64,000 nt of DNA from DASQMT01 sp963839615 (GTDB taxonomy: Bacteria > Actinomycetota > Thermoleophilia > Solirubrobacterales > Solirubrobacteraceae): positions 434,001 to 498,000 of the forward strand of contig CAWIVY010000010.1 in the NCBI GenBank assembly GCA_963839615.1, in the 5' to 3' direction. Under the pieces are notes generated by a model, which saw only the letters and a list, made by a program, of their open reading frames with translations, had not been told where the DNA came from and searched no databases. Positions 44,750 through 54,288 of this stretch are shown piece by piece. Position 1 is the stretch's first letter. Each line of letters begins with the position of its first letter. Position numbers and translations under genes: made by a program.

Positions 44750-45397
44750 GTGGCCAAGATCTCTGCAAAGTCTCAATCTCTAGTTCAGATTGATGACGGT
44801 TATCTGCTCGCGCTGGCAAAGCAGGGCAGCCCAGACGCTTACGAGCGGCTCGTGCGCCGCTACTACTCCTTCGTGCGGCTCAAGGCGTCGTCGTACTTCC
44901 TCATCGGAGGCGATTCCGACGACCTGATCCAGGAAGGGCTCGTCGGGCTCTACAAGGCGATCCGCGACTACCGCACCGACCGTGAGTCGTCGTTCCGGAA
45001 CTTCGCGGAGCTGTGCATAACGCGCCAGATCATCACGGCGGTGAAGACGTCGACGCGCAACAAGCACACGCCGCTGAACGGCTACGTCTCGTTCTCCTCC
45101 ACGCCCGCGGGCGCCAGCGACAGCGAGCCGACGCTCGACGAGATGCTCCCGGGCTCGACGGTCCACGATCCCGTCAACCAGGTGATCTCCTCCGAGGAGC
45201 TGCGGTCGCTGGTCGCCTGTATCTCCACCGTGCTCTCCGAGCTCGAGTCGCACGTGCTCGGCCTCTACCTCGACGGCCACTCCTACACCGCGATCGGCGA
45301 GCAGCTCGGCTGTGACTGCAAGACGGTCGACAATGCGCTGCAGCGCGTGAAGCGCAAGGTGGGAGCGCACCTCAGCTCGCGCAACGTGATGCTGTAA
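44750..45397 (+). CDS. sigH: SigH-type RNA polymerase sigma factor
   Basis: A 215-residue sigma-70 family factor like Bacillus SigH. Region 2 covers residues 20-95: DAYERLVRRYYSFVRLKASSYF, then DDLIQEGLVGLYKAIRDY, and FAELCITRQIITAVKTSTRNKH. A Ser/Asp-rich linker precedes region 4 (ELESHVLGLYLDGHSYTAIGEQLGC, KTVDNALQRVKRKVG). It has no adjacent anti-sigma gene. GTG at 44750 has a good SD. In Bacillus the same position holds the sporulation/transition sigma; sporulation is not implied here. Confidence 0.92.
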   Translation: MAKISAKSQSLVQIDDGYLLALAKQGSPDAYERLVRRYYSFVRLKASSYFLIGGDSDDLIQEGLVGLYKAIRDYRTDRESSFRNFAELCITRQIITAVKTSTRNKHTPLNGYVSFSSTPAGASDSEPTLDEMLPGSTVHDPVNQVISSEELRSLVACISTVLSELESHVLGLYLDGHSYTAIGEQLGCDCKTVDNALQRVKRKVGAHLSSRNVML

Positions 45398-45406
45398 TCC
45401 CTGCGC

Positions 45407-45793
45407 ATGCCGACCTGGCTCGCAATAGTCCTGGGCGTCTTCGCCGCGCTCGTGATCATCCTCGCCGTCGGCGGCGCGTACGCTCGCCGGCGCCAGCTCG
45501 AGGCGAACCGTGGGCGCTTCGACGCCCACCTCGCGCAGGTCAACCAGGACCTCGCGGCCGCGCACGCGCAGGACCGCGGCTGGGCGCGCGACGGCCTCGA
45601 GACCGCCGCCGGAGCCGCGTACGCGTCCGAGCGCCCGGGTTCCGAGCCGGACGAGCTGACGCTCGTGCAGATCGTCGATCGTCCCGGCACCGACGAGGAC
45701 AAGGCCGTCTTCCGCGTCATGTCCGGTGGCCGCGAGGAGCGGCTCACGCTCGGCCGCGAAGGCGGCGAGTGGGTGCTCGAGCAGCTCACCTGA
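45407..45793 (+). CDS. Membrane-anchored hypothetical protein
   Basis: A 128-residue protein with one N-terminal membrane helix (residues 3-26, LAIVLGVFAALVIILAVGGAY), a basic stop-transfer (ARRR), a helical stretch, and a small C-terminal beta domain (ELTLVQIVDRPGTDEDKAVFRVMSGGREERLTL). The soluble part should face the cytoplasm or the outside depending on topology, which I cannot fix. No known motif. It ends two bases before the next gene's GTG. Confidence 0.65.
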   Translation: MPTWLAIVLGVFAALVIILAVGGAYARRRQLEANRGRFDAHLAQVNQDLAAAHAQDRGWARDGLETAAGAAYASERPGSEPDELTLVQIVDRPGTDEDKAVFRVMSGGREERLTLGREGGEWVLEQLT

Positions 45794-45795
45794 CC

Positions 45796-47766
45796 GTGCT
45801 CCTGACCCCGCTCGATCTCGGCCCTGTGCGATTGCGCAACAGGGTCGTGTCGACCTCGCACCAGACCGGGCTGGTGCACGAGCACCTGCCGACGGCGGAC
45901 CTCGTCGCCTATCACGCGGCGCGCGCCCGCGGCGGCGTGGGCGCGATCTTCCTCGAGGCGACCGCGGTCGACCCCTCGGGCCTGCTCACCGCGCACACGC
46001 TGGGCGGCTTCCTGCCGGAGATCGTGCCCGGCTACCGCGCGCTCGCCGCCGCCGCGCACGAGCACGACGCGCGCTTGCTGGTGCAGCTCTTCCACGGCGG
46101 CCGCGAGCAGATCTCGGCGGCGCCGCGGGCCCCGGCGGTCGCGCCGTCGGCGATCCCGTCGCCGCGCTTCGCGAGCGAGCCGCGCGCGCTGACGACGGCT
46201 GAGCTGCGAGCGCTGATCGAGGGCTACGCGACAGCCGCGCGCCATTGCGCCGAGGGCGGGATCGACGGCATCGAGGTATCGATGTCGCACGGCTACCTGA
46301 TCGCCCAGTTCTTCTCGCCGCGCTCGAACCGGCGCGCGGACGTCTACGGCGCGGTCGCCGGCGGGCGGCTGCGCTTCGCCGAGGAGGTGCTTGCGGCGGT
46401 GCGCGCGGCGGCCGGTCCCGAGCTGGCGATCGGGGTCCGGCTCGCAGCCGACGAGCTGGCGCCCGAGGGGTTGGACGAGGCGGCCTGCGCCGAGATCGCG
46501 GGTGAGCTCTGCGCGACGGGGCTGACCGACTTCGCCTCCTTCGTGCTCGGGCATTCCGCATACGTGGCCGCATCTAGCTGGATCGCGCCGCCGCCACCCG
46601 TGCCCGAGGCCGCGATCGCCGATTCGCTGTCGGCGGTCCGCGCCGCGGTCGACGTGCCGGTGATCGCCACCACGCGCGTCGTCGACGTGGCGGCCGCGGA
46701 GCGGCTGGTCGAGTCCGGCGCGGCCGATGCCGTCGGGATGACGCGCGCGCTCATCGCCGATCCCGAGCTGGTCGAGAAGGCCGCGCGCGGTCGCGACAGC
46801 GAGGTGATCGCTTGCATCGGCTGCAACCAGGCCTGCATCGGCCATTACCACGCGGGCGTGCCGATCGGCTGCCTCGTCAACCCCCGCACCGGGCGGGAGC
46901 GCACGCTGCCCAGGCGAGCGGGCGTCGAACGCTCGCTGCGCGTCCTCGTGATCGGTGCCGGCCCGGCGGGCGTGGCGGCGGCGGTCGAGGCGGCGGCGCA
47001 CGGCGACGCCGTCACGCTGATCGACCGCGCGGGCGACTTCGGCGGCCAGCTGCGGCTCGCGGGCCGCGCGCCGGCCCACCACGAGCTGTGGCGCCGCTGG
47101 CGCTCGAACGCCGCGCGCCGGCTCGACCACCCGGGGATCACGCTCCGGCTCGGCGATGAGGCCGGGGCCGACGAGCTGGTCGCCGCGGACGTCGTCGTGC
47201 TCGCGACGGGCGCGCGCCCGTTCGTGCCCGACTGGGCCACGGGCGAGGTCGAGCACGACGAGCCGTTCGTGCGCGATCGCGTGGGCGGACCGGAGCTCCT
47301 CGGCGCATGGGACGCGATCGCCAACCCGGCGGCGGTCGTCGGGCCCGTGCTCGTCGCCGACTGGGGCGGCGGCTGGGACGGCCTGGACGTGGCCGAGGTG
47401 CTGGCGGAGCAGGGGCTCGAGGTGACGCTTGCCTGCGCGGCGCCGTGCCCCGGCGGGACGCTCCACCAGTATCAGCGCAACCTCTACCTCGCCCGCTTCG
47501 ATGCGCGCGACATCGCGATCCTCCACCACACGGAGGTGACGGCGGGCGGGCTTCGCCATCTCTTCTCGGGCCGCTCGAGCCCGCTGCCGCAGGTCGCCAC
47601 GGTCGTCCACGCCCAGGGCCGCGCGCCCGAGGACGAGCTCTGGGCCGACCTCGAGGGAACACCCGGCCGCGTCCGCGCCGGCGACGTGCTCGGCCCACGC
47701 TCGGCCGAGGAGGCGACGCTGGAAGGCGTCACCGCCCTCCAGGCCGCGCGCGCCGCGGTCACCTGA
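45796..47766 (+). CDS. NADH:flavin oxidoreductase / 2,4-dienoyl-CoA reductase-like enzyme
   Basis: A 656-residue flavoprotein with FadH architecture. Residues 1-345 are an Old Yellow Enzyme barrel (LRNRVVSTSHQTGLV, HGGREQ, DGIEVSMSHGYLIAQFFSPRSNRRADVYG). A 4Fe-4S site follows (CIGCNQACIGHYHAG then GCLVNP). Residues 390-656 are an FAD/NAD(P) domain (VLVIGAGPAGVAAAVEAA). In E. coli FadH reduces 2,4-dienoyl-CoA during unsaturated fatty-acid oxidation; related trimethylamine dehydrogenases share the fold, so substrate is uncertain. GTG at 45796 is used. A strong terminator overlaps its stop. Confidence 0.9.
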   Translation: MLLTPLDLGPVRLRNRVVSTSHQTGLVHEHLPTADLVAYHAARARGGVGAIFLEATAVDPSGLLTAHTLGGFLPEIVPGYRALAAAAHEHDARLLVQLFHGGREQISAAPRAPAVAPSAIPSPRFASEPRALTTAELRALIEGYATAARHCAEGGIDGIEVSMSHGYLIAQFFSPRSNRRADVYGAVAGGRLRFAEEVLAAVRAAAGPELAIGVRLAADELAPEGLDEAACAEIAGELCATGLTDFASFVLGHSAYVAASSWIAPPPPVPEAAIADSLSAVRAAVDVPVIATTRVVDVAAAERLVESGAADAVGMTRALIADPELVEKAARGRDSEVIACIGCNQACIGHYHAGVPIGCLVNPRTGRERTLPRRAGVERSLRVLVIGAGPAGVAAAVEAAAHGDAVTLIDRAGDFGGQLRLAGRAPAHHELWRRWRSNAARRLDHPGITLRLGDEAGADELVAADVVVLATGARPFVPDWATGEVEHDEPFVRDRVGGPELLGAWDAIANPAAVVGPVLVADWGGGWDGLDVAEVLAEQGLEVTLACAAPCPGGTLHQYQRNLYLARFDARDIAILHHTEVTAGGLRHLFSGRSSPLPQVATVVHAQGRAPEDELWADLEGTPGRVRAGDVLGPRSAEEATLEGVTALQAARAAVT

Positions 47767-47807
47767 ACGGCGCCTAAACGGTGCCAGCCCCCGTTCAGGT
47801 TTTCTTG
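47761..47807 (+). terminator. Intrinsic terminator (contains 27-bp repeat copy 2)
   Basis: Perfect 10-bp stem ACCTGAACGG (47761-47770) / CCGTTCAGGT (47791-47800) with an inner GGCGCC/GGTGCC pairing, then TTTTCTT. The stop codon is inside the left arm. Bases 47773-47799 match 23338-23364 at 24 of 27 positions. Confidence 0.85.
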
Positions 47808-47811
47808 AGGT

Positions 47812-50775
47812 TCAGACGACCGCGTCGAGGCCCAGCCGGTGGGCTACTCCGGCGGCCTCCGTGCGCGAGCGGACGTCGAGCTTCGAGAGGATCCGTGAGA
47901 CGTGGACGCTGGCGGTCTTCTCGGCCATGTAGAGCTGGCGACCGATCTCGCGGTTGGTCGCTCCCGCGGCGACCAGCGCCAGCACCTGGCGCTCGCGCGG
48001 CGTGAGGCCGAACGGGTCCTCGGACTCCTCGCTGGCGACGGGCGCGGCGCCGTCGCCGTCGCCCAGGCGCAGGCGCGCGCGGGCCGCGAGGCTCTCGAGC
48101 TCGCCGGCGAGCCAGGCTGCGCCCAGCCGCTCCGCGGCCGCCATCGCCGCCGTCGCCACCGGGACGGCCGCCTCGCGATCGCCGGCGGCGACGAGCGCCT
48201 CGGCGTTGCGCCAGCGCGCCACCGCGGCCGGGTACGGGCGTCCCAGCGCGTCCCAGCGCTCGGTAGCGGCCACCCAGCGGTCGGCCTGGTCGGAGCCGAC
48301 CGCGCGGCAGTGGTCGGCCTCGGCATGCGCCAGGTAGGCCAGCTCCAGCGGCCCGCCGTCCTCCGCGCACGCGCGCACGCGGGCGAGCAGCAGCTCCGCC
48401 TGTGCGAGCGAGGCCTCGACCGCCGCGGTGTCGCCGATGTCGCGCGCGTGCTGCGTCGCCGTCGCCTCTGCCGTCAGCCCGGCTGTCGAGACCATCGCCA
48501 TCCGCAGCGCGTCATCCGAGCAGAACTCGATCCGGTCGAGCGCGTCGTCGACCGCGGCGCGGGCGCGCTCGATGTCGCCGTCGCGCGCGGCGAGCTCCGC
48601 CTGGAGCGCGCCGAGCACGCCGAGGTACTGCGGCTCGCGCGAACCGACCGCAAGCTCGGCCGCACGCTCCAGCTGCGCGCGCGCGACGTCGCGCTCGTCG
48701 CGGCCGAGCGCCAGCTCCGCGTGCCGCAGTCGCGGCTCGAGCTCCCAGTTGCCGCCGGTCGGCCGGCGGCGATCGACGTCTTCGAGCGCCGCCTCCGCCG
48801 CCTCCCAATCCCCGGCGTCGAACGATGCCTGCGCGATCGCGAGCGTCAGCCAGGCCTGGCGCGTCGGCAGCGAGGCGACCTCCGCGTGCGCCTCGCGCGC
48901 GACGGCGAGCGCCTCCTCGGTGCTGCCGGACTGGTGCAGCGCGTCGGCCAGGTTGACTGCGGCAACGGCGATGTCCTGGAGGTGCCCGCGCTCGCGCGCG
49001 AGCGCGAGGGCCCGCCGCAGCGCCGCGGCGCCCTCCTCCAGCTCGCCCGTCGCCATCAGCGAGACGCCGAGCGCGTTGAGCGCCCCGATGTCGTCGACGT
49101 GGTAGCCGCCCGGGGTGTCGAGCTGCGCCTGCTCGGCGAGCGCGCGGCGTGCGACGCCGACGGCGCGGTGGTAGCGCGATTGCACCATCAGGCTCTTCGC
49201 CTGGCGCGCGAGCAGGCCCGCGCGCTCGGGGCTCGGGTCGTCGTCGGCGAGCAGCGCGAGGCCGCGCTCGAGCGCGGCGACCGCCTCCTCCTGGCGCAGC
49301 AGCGCCCAGAGGCCGCGCTGCATCAGGCCGTACAGCCACGCGGCGCGGCGCGGCTCGGCCGCCTCGTCGATCAGCGACAGCGCCCGCTTGGAGACGGTGA
49401 CCGAGCGCTGGACGTCGTCGGCATAGAAGTGGCAGGCGGCCGCGCGCTCGAGCACCTCGACCTGATCGGTCTCGGTCAGGCCGGCGGCGTCGGGCACGCG
49501 GTCCCAGAGCTCGAGCACGCGCTCGAACAGCGTCGCTCCCTCGCGGTAGGCCTGCACGTCCATCGCCGCGACGCCGGCGCGCATCGACGCCGCGAGCGCC
49601 GCCGGCTGGTCGCCGGCTGCCAGGTAGTGGTGCGCGATCGCGGCGGCGCGCTGGGCGCCGGGCACGTCCCCGCTCGCCGCGCCCTCGAGCGCACGCGCCA
49701 GCGCACGGTGCAGCTCGGCGCGCTCGCCGGGCAGCAGATCGTCGTGCACCGCCTCGCGCAGCAGCGCGTGGCGAAGCGTGTAGAGGTCCCCGTCGAGCAC
49801 GACGATGTGGTTCGCGACCGCCTCGCGCAGGCCCTCGCGCAGCGCGCGCGCATCCAGGCCGGCGACCTCGGCCAGCACCGCGTCGTCGAGCCGCCCGCCG
49901 GCCGACAGCACGCGGACCACGTGCTGCGCGTCGTCGCCGAGCCGCTCGATCCGCAGCGCGAGCGCGGCGGCAAGGCTGGGCGGGACCGCGCCCAGCCCGT
50001 CGAGCCCCGCGGCCAGCAGCTCCTCGGTGAAGAGCGGATTGCCCTCGCTGCGCGCGTAGAGGCGGTCGACGAGCGCGCCCTCGGGCGGCGCTCCGAGGAT
50101 GCCGGCGAGCTGCTCGCTCAGCTCGTCGCGGGTCAGCCCGTGCAGGTCGATCCGCAGCGCCCGGACGCGCTCGAGCTCCGCCAGCAGCGGGCGCAGCGGG
50201 TGGCGCCGGTGCAGCTCGTCGGGCCGGTAGGTCGCGACGAGCAGGATCGGCTCGTCGCCGAGCGCGGAGGCCAGGAAGCGCAGGAAGGCGCGCGTCGATG
50301 CGTCGGCCCAGTGCAGGTCCTCGATCACGAGCAGCACCGGCGCGCTGCGCGACAGCCCGTCGAGCACGGCGAGCAGCGCCTCGAAGACGCGTCCCTGATC
50401 GCCGGCGCCGCGCATGCGCTCGCGTCGCTCGCCGAGCCCGGGCAGCAGCGTCGCCAGCTCCGCGCGGATGTCGTCGGGCAGCTCGACCAGCACGGGATCG
50501 GCCTCGCGGACCAGCGGGCGCAGCGCCGTCACGAGCGGCGCGTAGGCCAGCTCCCCCTCGCCCAGCTCGACGCACTCGCCGTTGAGGACGCGCGTCCCAT
50601 CCGCGGCCGCGCGCGATTCCAGCTCCGCCACGAGCCGGCTCTTGCCGACACCGGACTCGCCGACGATGAAGGCGAGCGAGGGCTGCCCCGCCGCGGCGTC
50701 GGCGAGTGCCGCCTGCAGCTGGGCCAGCTCGAGCGAGCGGCCCACCAGCCGGGTCGAGGTCACACCTGTGGCCAT
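47812..50775 (-). CDS. Giant LuxR-type AAA-TPR transcriptional regulator
   Basis: A 987-residue LAL/STAND regulator. Residues 8-250 are an AAA_16 ATPase (GRSLELAQLQAAL, Walker A GESGVGKSR, Walker B LLVIEDLHWAD, then GNPLFTEELL). Residues 330-890 are helical TPR-like repeats. The C-terminal 65 residues are a LuxR HTH: LTPRERQVLALVAAGATNREIG, then KTASVHVSRILSKLDVRSRTEA. Such proteins hold the HTH silent until a ligand and ATP drive oligomerisation (MalT-like). ATG at 50775 has GATCCT seven bases upstream. The LOG gene lies 28 bp upstream on the same strand. Confidence 0.9.
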   Translation of the reverse strand: MATGVTSTRLVGRSLELAQLQAALADAAAGQPSLAFIVGESGVGKSRLVAELESRAAADGTRVLNGECVELGEGELAYAPLVTALRPLVREADPVLVELPDDIRAELATLLPGLGERRERMRGAGDQGRVFEALLAVLDGLSRSAPVLLVIEDLHWADASTRAFLRFLASALGDEPILLVATYRPDELHRRHPLRPLLAELERVRALRIDLHGLTRDELSEQLAGILGAPPEGALVDRLYARSEGNPLFTEELLAAGLDGLGAVPPSLAAALALRIERLGDDAQHVVRVLSAGGRLDDAVLAEVAGLDARALREGLREAVANHIVVLDGDLYTLRHALLREAVHDDLLPGERAELHRALARALEGAASGDVPGAQRAAAIAHHYLAAGDQPAALAASMRAGVAAMDVQAYREGATLFERVLELWDRVPDAAGLTETDQVEVLERAAACHFYADDVQRSVTVSKRALSLIDEAAEPRRAAWLYGLMQRGLWALLRQEEAVAALERGLALLADDDPSPERAGLLARQAKSLMVQSRYHRAVGVARRALAEQAQLDTPGGYHVDDIGALNALGVSLMATGELEEGAAALRRALALARERGHLQDIAVAAVNLADALHQSGSTEEALAVAREAHAEVASLPTRQAWLTLAIAQASFDAGDWEAAEAALEDVDRRRPTGGNWELEPRLRHAELALGRDERDVARAQLERAAELAVGSREPQYLGVLGALQAELAARDGDIERARAAVDDALDRIEFCSDDALRMAMVSTAGLTAEATATQHARDIGDTAAVEASLAQAELLLARVRACAEDGGPLELAYLAHAEADHCRAVGSDQADRWVAATERWDALGRPYPAAVARWRNAEALVAAGDREAAVPVATAAMAAAERLGAAWLAGELESLAARARLRLGDGDGAAPVASEESEDPFGLTPRERQVLALVAAGATNREIGRQLYMAEKTASVHVSRILSKLDVRSRTEAAGVAHRLGLDAVV

Positions 50776-50803
50776 GGCCCCAAGGATCGCAGGGCGCGCG
50801 CGG

Positions 50804-51592
50804 TCAGGCGGCTGCGCGCGGGCGCCTGTGCTCGGCGGTCTCGACGACGCGCAGGACCTCGTCGATGCTGTCCGTCAGGATCAGGCGCTCGGCGTCGGCG
50901 GCGCTGATGTTGCCGTTGCCCGCGACGACCCCGAGCAGCCAGTCGACGAGCCCGGCCCAGTAGTCCGTCCCGAACAGAACGATCGGGAAGTGGCGGATCT
51001 TCCCGGTCTGGCGCAGCGTGGCGGCCTCGAACAGCTCGTCGAGCGTGCCGAAGCCGCCCGGGAAGACGACGAACGCGCTCGCGTAGCGGACGAACATCAC
51101 CTTGCGCGCGAAGAAGTAGTGGAAGTCGAGGCTGAGGTCGACGTACGTGTTCTCGAACTGCTCGTGCGGCAGCTCGATGTCCAGGCCGATCGACGGGACG
51201 CCCGCGTCGCGCGCGCCACGGTTTCCCGCCTCCATGATCCCGGGGCCGCCGCCGGTGATGATCGAGAAGCCGGCGCGACCGAGCGCAGCCGCCGTCTCGC
51301 GTGCCTTCTCGTACATCGGGTCGTCGCGGGGCGTGCGCGCGGAGCCGAAGATCGACACGGCCTTGCCGACATGCCCGAGGCGCTGGAAGCCGAGCCGCAG
51401 CTCCGCCTGGATCCGGCGCAGGCGCGCAGCGTCGTCGAGCTCGGAGAAGATCGCCGGCGAGTCCGCCTCGAGCAGCTCCTCGTCGGACGAGGTCGGCGCG
51501 CGCGGGTGGGTGCGCTGGAACTCCTCTTCGTCGGCGTCCGTCCAGTTCAGGTCGGCGCCGGGGAGGACCTCGTCCTCGCGGGGCTGATCCAT
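50804..51592 (-). CDS. LOG-family phosphoribohydrolase (Rossmann-fold nucleotide-binding protein)
   Basis: A 262-residue LOG/lysine-decarboxylase-fold protein. The family's catalytic motifs are intact: GGGPGIMEAGNRGA and PGGFGTLDELFE. Such enzymes release a base from nucleoside monophosphates, for example cytokinin riboside 5'-monophosphate, and many bacterial ones act on AMP-type substrates. The first 70 residues are an acidic extension. ATG at 51592 has TAACCT six bases upstream on the minus strand, so it is probably leaderless. Confidence 0.88.
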   Translation of the reverse strand: MDQPREDEVLPGADLNWTDADEEEFQRTHPRAPTSSDEELLEADSPAIFSELDDAARLRRIQAELRLGFQRLGHVGKAVSIFGSARTPRDDPMYEKARETAAALGRAGFSIITGGGPGIMEAGNRGARDAGVPSIGLDIELPHEQFENTYVDLSLDFHYFFARKVMFVRYASAFVVFPGGFGTLDELFEAATLRQTGKIRHFPIVLFGTDYWAGLVDWLLGVVAGNGNISAADAERLILTDSIDEVLRVVETAEHRRPRAAA

Positions 51593-51649
51593 CCGTCCAG
51601 GTTAGTCGGGCCGGACTCATGGACGATTGCCCGGAACTGCGTCGATCCA

Positions 51650-51655
51650 TAGCCT
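51650..51655 (+). promoter_or_regulatory. -10 hexamer TAGCCT for a leaderless mRNA
   Basis: Ends eight bases before the ATG at 51664, supporting that start over the ATG at 51619. Confidence 0.5.
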
Positions 51656-51663
51656 GGATCGGG

Positions 51664-52083
51664 ATGCGGTGGGCATGGACGGCGACTGCGATGGTGCTTG
51701 CGGCGGGAACCGCGGCCGCGCCGGCCGTGGCGATGCCGGACTCGCGCAACGCGCGGCCCAAGGTCGTCTCCGCGGAGCTGACTCAGCACGGCGCGAGCGT
51801 GACCGTCGCCGTGGTCGGGCGCGACCGCGACGACGTCGTCCGCGGCGCCGACATCTCGTGGGGCGAGGGACAGCCCGCACAGGGCCTGAGCGCCTGCGAG
51901 ATCACGCGCCGCGGCAAGGCGGATCGCGGCCGTCGCCGCGGGTCGAAGGAGCGCTTCCGGCTTCGCTACGACTATCCCGCCGCGGGCGACTACACGATCA
52001 CGGTGCGGGTCTACTCCGGCGGCTGCGGCAAGCGCCCCCTGCAGCGCTCCGCAACGCGCACGCTGCCAGTGCACGTCGGCTGA
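51664..52083 (+). CDS. Small secreted beta-sandwich protein
   Basis: A 139-residue exported protein. Residues 1-23 are a signal peptide (MRWAWTATAMVLAAG, ending AVA). The rest reads as one Ig/PKD-like beta domain: VVSAELTQHGASVTVAVVG, then RLRYDYPAAGDYTITVRVYSGGCG, the last matching the PKD-type pattern before a final strand. Two Cys (in SACEI and GGCGK) could form a disulfide. Function is unknown. It converges on the DUF2339 gene with a three-base gap. Confidence 0.72.
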   Translation: MRWAWTATAMVLAAGTAAAPAVAMPDSRNARPKVVSAELTQHGASVTVAVVGRDRDDVVRGADISWGEGQPAQGLSACEITRRGKADRGRRRGSKERFRLRYDYPAAGDYTITVRVYSGGCGKRPLQRSATRTLPVHVG

Positions 52084-52086
52084 ACG

Positions 52087-54195
52087 TCAGCGCAGCGCCC
52101 CCGGGACGCCGCGGAGGTCGGGCAAGGGACGCGGACGGACGCGCTGCCAGGCGAACGCGCCGACCAGCAGCAACAGGCCGAGCGCGATGCACGAGCCGAC
52201 GCGGTACAGGGACGTGAGCGACGCGAGGTCGAAGACGAAGACCTTGCCGGCCGTGACCGTGAGCAGCGCGAGCGCCGCCAGTCGCAGCGGGCGCGAGTCG
52301 CGCAGCAGGCCGGCGACGAGCGCGGCCACGCCGGAAAGCGCCCACAGCGCGCTCAGCAGGACCTGCCCGCGCTGGCGTACGTCGAGCTCGGCGATCGGCA
52401 GCGCCGCCGTGCCGGTCCCCGGTTGGAACGGCGTGACGAGCAGCACCGACGCCAGGTAGAGGCCGAGTGCGGCCGCCCCGGACTCGAGCGCAAGGCGGAC
52501 GCGAGCGTCGGGCGCGGAGCGAGCGACGATCGCCGCTCCCGCAGCGACGGCAGCGAGCCCGATCGTGGCGAGCAGCGGATCCGGCAGCCCGCCGACGAGC
52601 GCGGCGGGCGGTGCGAGCACGACGATCGTGTGCGCGAACGCCACTCCGAGGAACGCAAGCGCGGCCGGGAACGGCACGGGGTCGGTGGCCTGGCGCCGCG
52701 CCAGAGTCGCGAGCGCGATCGCCTCGCCGGTCAGGGCCAGCGTCAGCGCGGCGCCGTCCAGCGCGAGCGCCGAGAACAGCGCGAGCGCCACGAGCGCGAC
52801 CGCGTCGAGCGCGACCCGGCAGTCCTCGCGCCGCGGCGCGATCAGGCGTGCGGCCGCCCACGCGGCCGCTGCAAGCCCCGCCAGGGCAGCGAGTGCGGTG
52901 GCCGGGTCGGCGAGCCCGCCGCCGAGCGCGGAGAGCTCGACCGCGCCGGTGGCGGCCGTCGTGATCGCGAGCAGCATGTGGCCGCCGAGGCCGGCGAGCG
53001 CAGCCGCGGAGTCCGAGCGGTGGCGCGCGCCGCGAGCCAGCGCGGAGAAGGCCACGGCGCCGGCGGCCCAACCGAGCACGAGCGGGAGGCCGTCGGCGAC
53101 GGTCGCGAACGCTACGTCCGCGAGCACGATCCCGAGTCCGGCCGCCGCGAGCGCCAGCTCGCGGGTCACCGTGCGGCTGCGCTGTGCGACGAGCGCGGCG
53201 GCGAGGTGGGCGAGTGCCAGCGCCCCGAGCCAGAGATACGTGTCGAAGTCGAGACCGATGGCGCCGAGTGCGGCCAGGGCGAGCGCGTTCAAGGCGAGCA
53301 GGACGTGCGCCGAGACGCGCAGTCCCGAGGACCGGGCACGCCATTCGAAGCCCGCGGCGCCGACGGCGCTGACGGCGCCGAACACGCTGAGCGCCGCGAC
53401 GACCGCGACGGCATGGTGGTCGGTGCTGCCGTCGACGAGCCAGAGCGCGATCTCGGCGCCGGCGACGAGGAACGCGGCGCCGGCCATCGCGTGCCAGCGC
53501 TGCCACAGCAGCACCGCGCCGGCGGCGGAGTAGGCCACGAGCATCAGCGCGATCGAGGTGCTGTCCTGGACCGCGCCGACGAGCAGGGGAGCCGACAGCG
53601 CGCCCAGGATGCCGAGCCAGGCGATGCCGGGCGCCTCCCAGCGCAGCGCGAGCGTCGTCGCCAGCGCGCCGGCAGCGAGGGCGAGCGCGATGGCGGCGAG
53701 CGCCGGAACGAGCGCGTAGACCGGGCCCGCGACCACGATCGCCGCGAACATGCCGGCGATGCCCGTCGCGGCGGCCGCCAGCGCCGCCTCGGTCCGGCCG
53801 CGGCGCTCGTGCATCCAGGCGCCGCCCGCGAGCAGCAGCAGTGACGCGGCGGCCGCCATGACGACGCGCGCCTCTTCGCCGATCCAGCCCCGGGACGCTG
53901 CGATCACGAGGAAGAAGAGCAGTCCCACGAGCACGGCGAGCCCGCCGACCCAGCCGAGCACGCGTCCGCCGAGTAGCTCCTCCAGGTGGGCTGCCCGCAC
54001 GGTGGGCGCGGAGACGGCACGGGGTCGGGCGGCAGGGGCGGGCTTCACGGGCGCCGGGCCCACGGGGGCTTCAGCCGGCCGGGGCGCAGGCTGCTGGGGA
54101 GGCGGCTCGCTGCCGGCGTCGAGTCGCTCGACGCACCACTCCAGGCGCGCCGTGCGCGCCTCCAACTCCGCGAACCGCTCCTCGATGACGTGCAT
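52087..54195 (-). CDS. DUF2339 polytopic membrane protein
   Basis: A 702-residue DUF2339-type protein. An N-terminal coiled coil (EERFAELEARTARLEW), a Pro/Ala-rich linker, the typical LEELLGGRVLGWVGGLAVLVG, then about 20 hydrophobic helices up to the C-terminus (near the end, FVFDLASLTSLYRVGSCIALGL, another DUF2339 hallmark). Role is unknown. GGAGGT lies ten bases before the ATG at 54195. The divergent TetR gene and three operator-like dyads in the 109-bp gap suggest repression by that TetR. Confidence 0.85.
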   Translation of the reverse strand: MHVIEERFAELEARTARLEWCVERLDAGSEPPPQQPAPRPAEAPVGPAPVKPAPAARPRAVSAPTVRAAHLEELLGGRVLGWVGGLAVLVGLLFFLVIAASRGWIGEEARVVMAAAASLLLLAGGAWMHERRGRTEAALAAAATGIAGMFAAIVVAGPVYALVPALAAIALALAAGALATTLALRWEAPGIAWLGILGALSAPLLVGAVQDSTSIALMLVAYSAAGAVLLWQRWHAMAGAAFLVAGAEIALWLVDGSTDHHAVAVVAALSVFGAVSAVGAAGFEWRARSSGLRVSAHVLLALNALALAALGAIGLDFDTYLWLGALALAHLAAALVAQRSRTVTRELALAAAGLGIVLADVAFATVADGLPLVLGWAAGAVAFSALARGARHRSDSAAALAGLGGHMLLAITTAATGAVELSALGGGLADPATALAALAGLAAAAWAAARLIAPRREDCRVALDAVALVALALFSALALDGAALTLALTGEAIALATLARRQATDPVPFPAALAFLGVAFAHTIVVLAPPAALVGGLPDPLLATIGLAAVAAGAAIVARSAPDARVRLALESGAAALGLYLASVLLVTPFQPGTGTAALPIAELDVRQRGQVLLSALWALSGVAALVAGLLRDSRPLRLAALALLTVTAGKVFVFDLASLTSLYRVGSCIALGLLLLVGAFAWQRVRPRPLPDLRGVPGALR

Positions 54196-54224
54196 TCCCG
54201 ACCGACCTCCATGTGCTGTTAGTT

Positions 54225-54288
54225 GACCGACGGTCGATAACGTAGCATGTCTATCGACCGCTGGTCAAGAACTTGTCGACCGACGGTC
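54225..54288. promoter_or_regulatory. Three TetR-operator-like dyads
   Basis: GACCGACGGTC at 54225-54235 and 54278-54288, and GACCGCTGGTC at 54256-54266; all are GACC-n3-GGTC palindromes. They lie between the divergent DUF2339 and TetR genes. TAGCAT (54292-54297) seven bases before the TetR ATG is the probable -10. Confidence 0.65.

Noticed and set aside
36504..45397. Sporulation locus
   Set aside because: The gene order resembles the Bacillus radA-disA to sigH region, but this block is conserved in non-sporulating actinobacteria and no sporulation genes are present.
47902..50907. 1001-residue plus-strand frame opposite the LuxR regulator
   Set aside because: It is the antisense shadow of a clear multidomain protein, with no motifs of its own.
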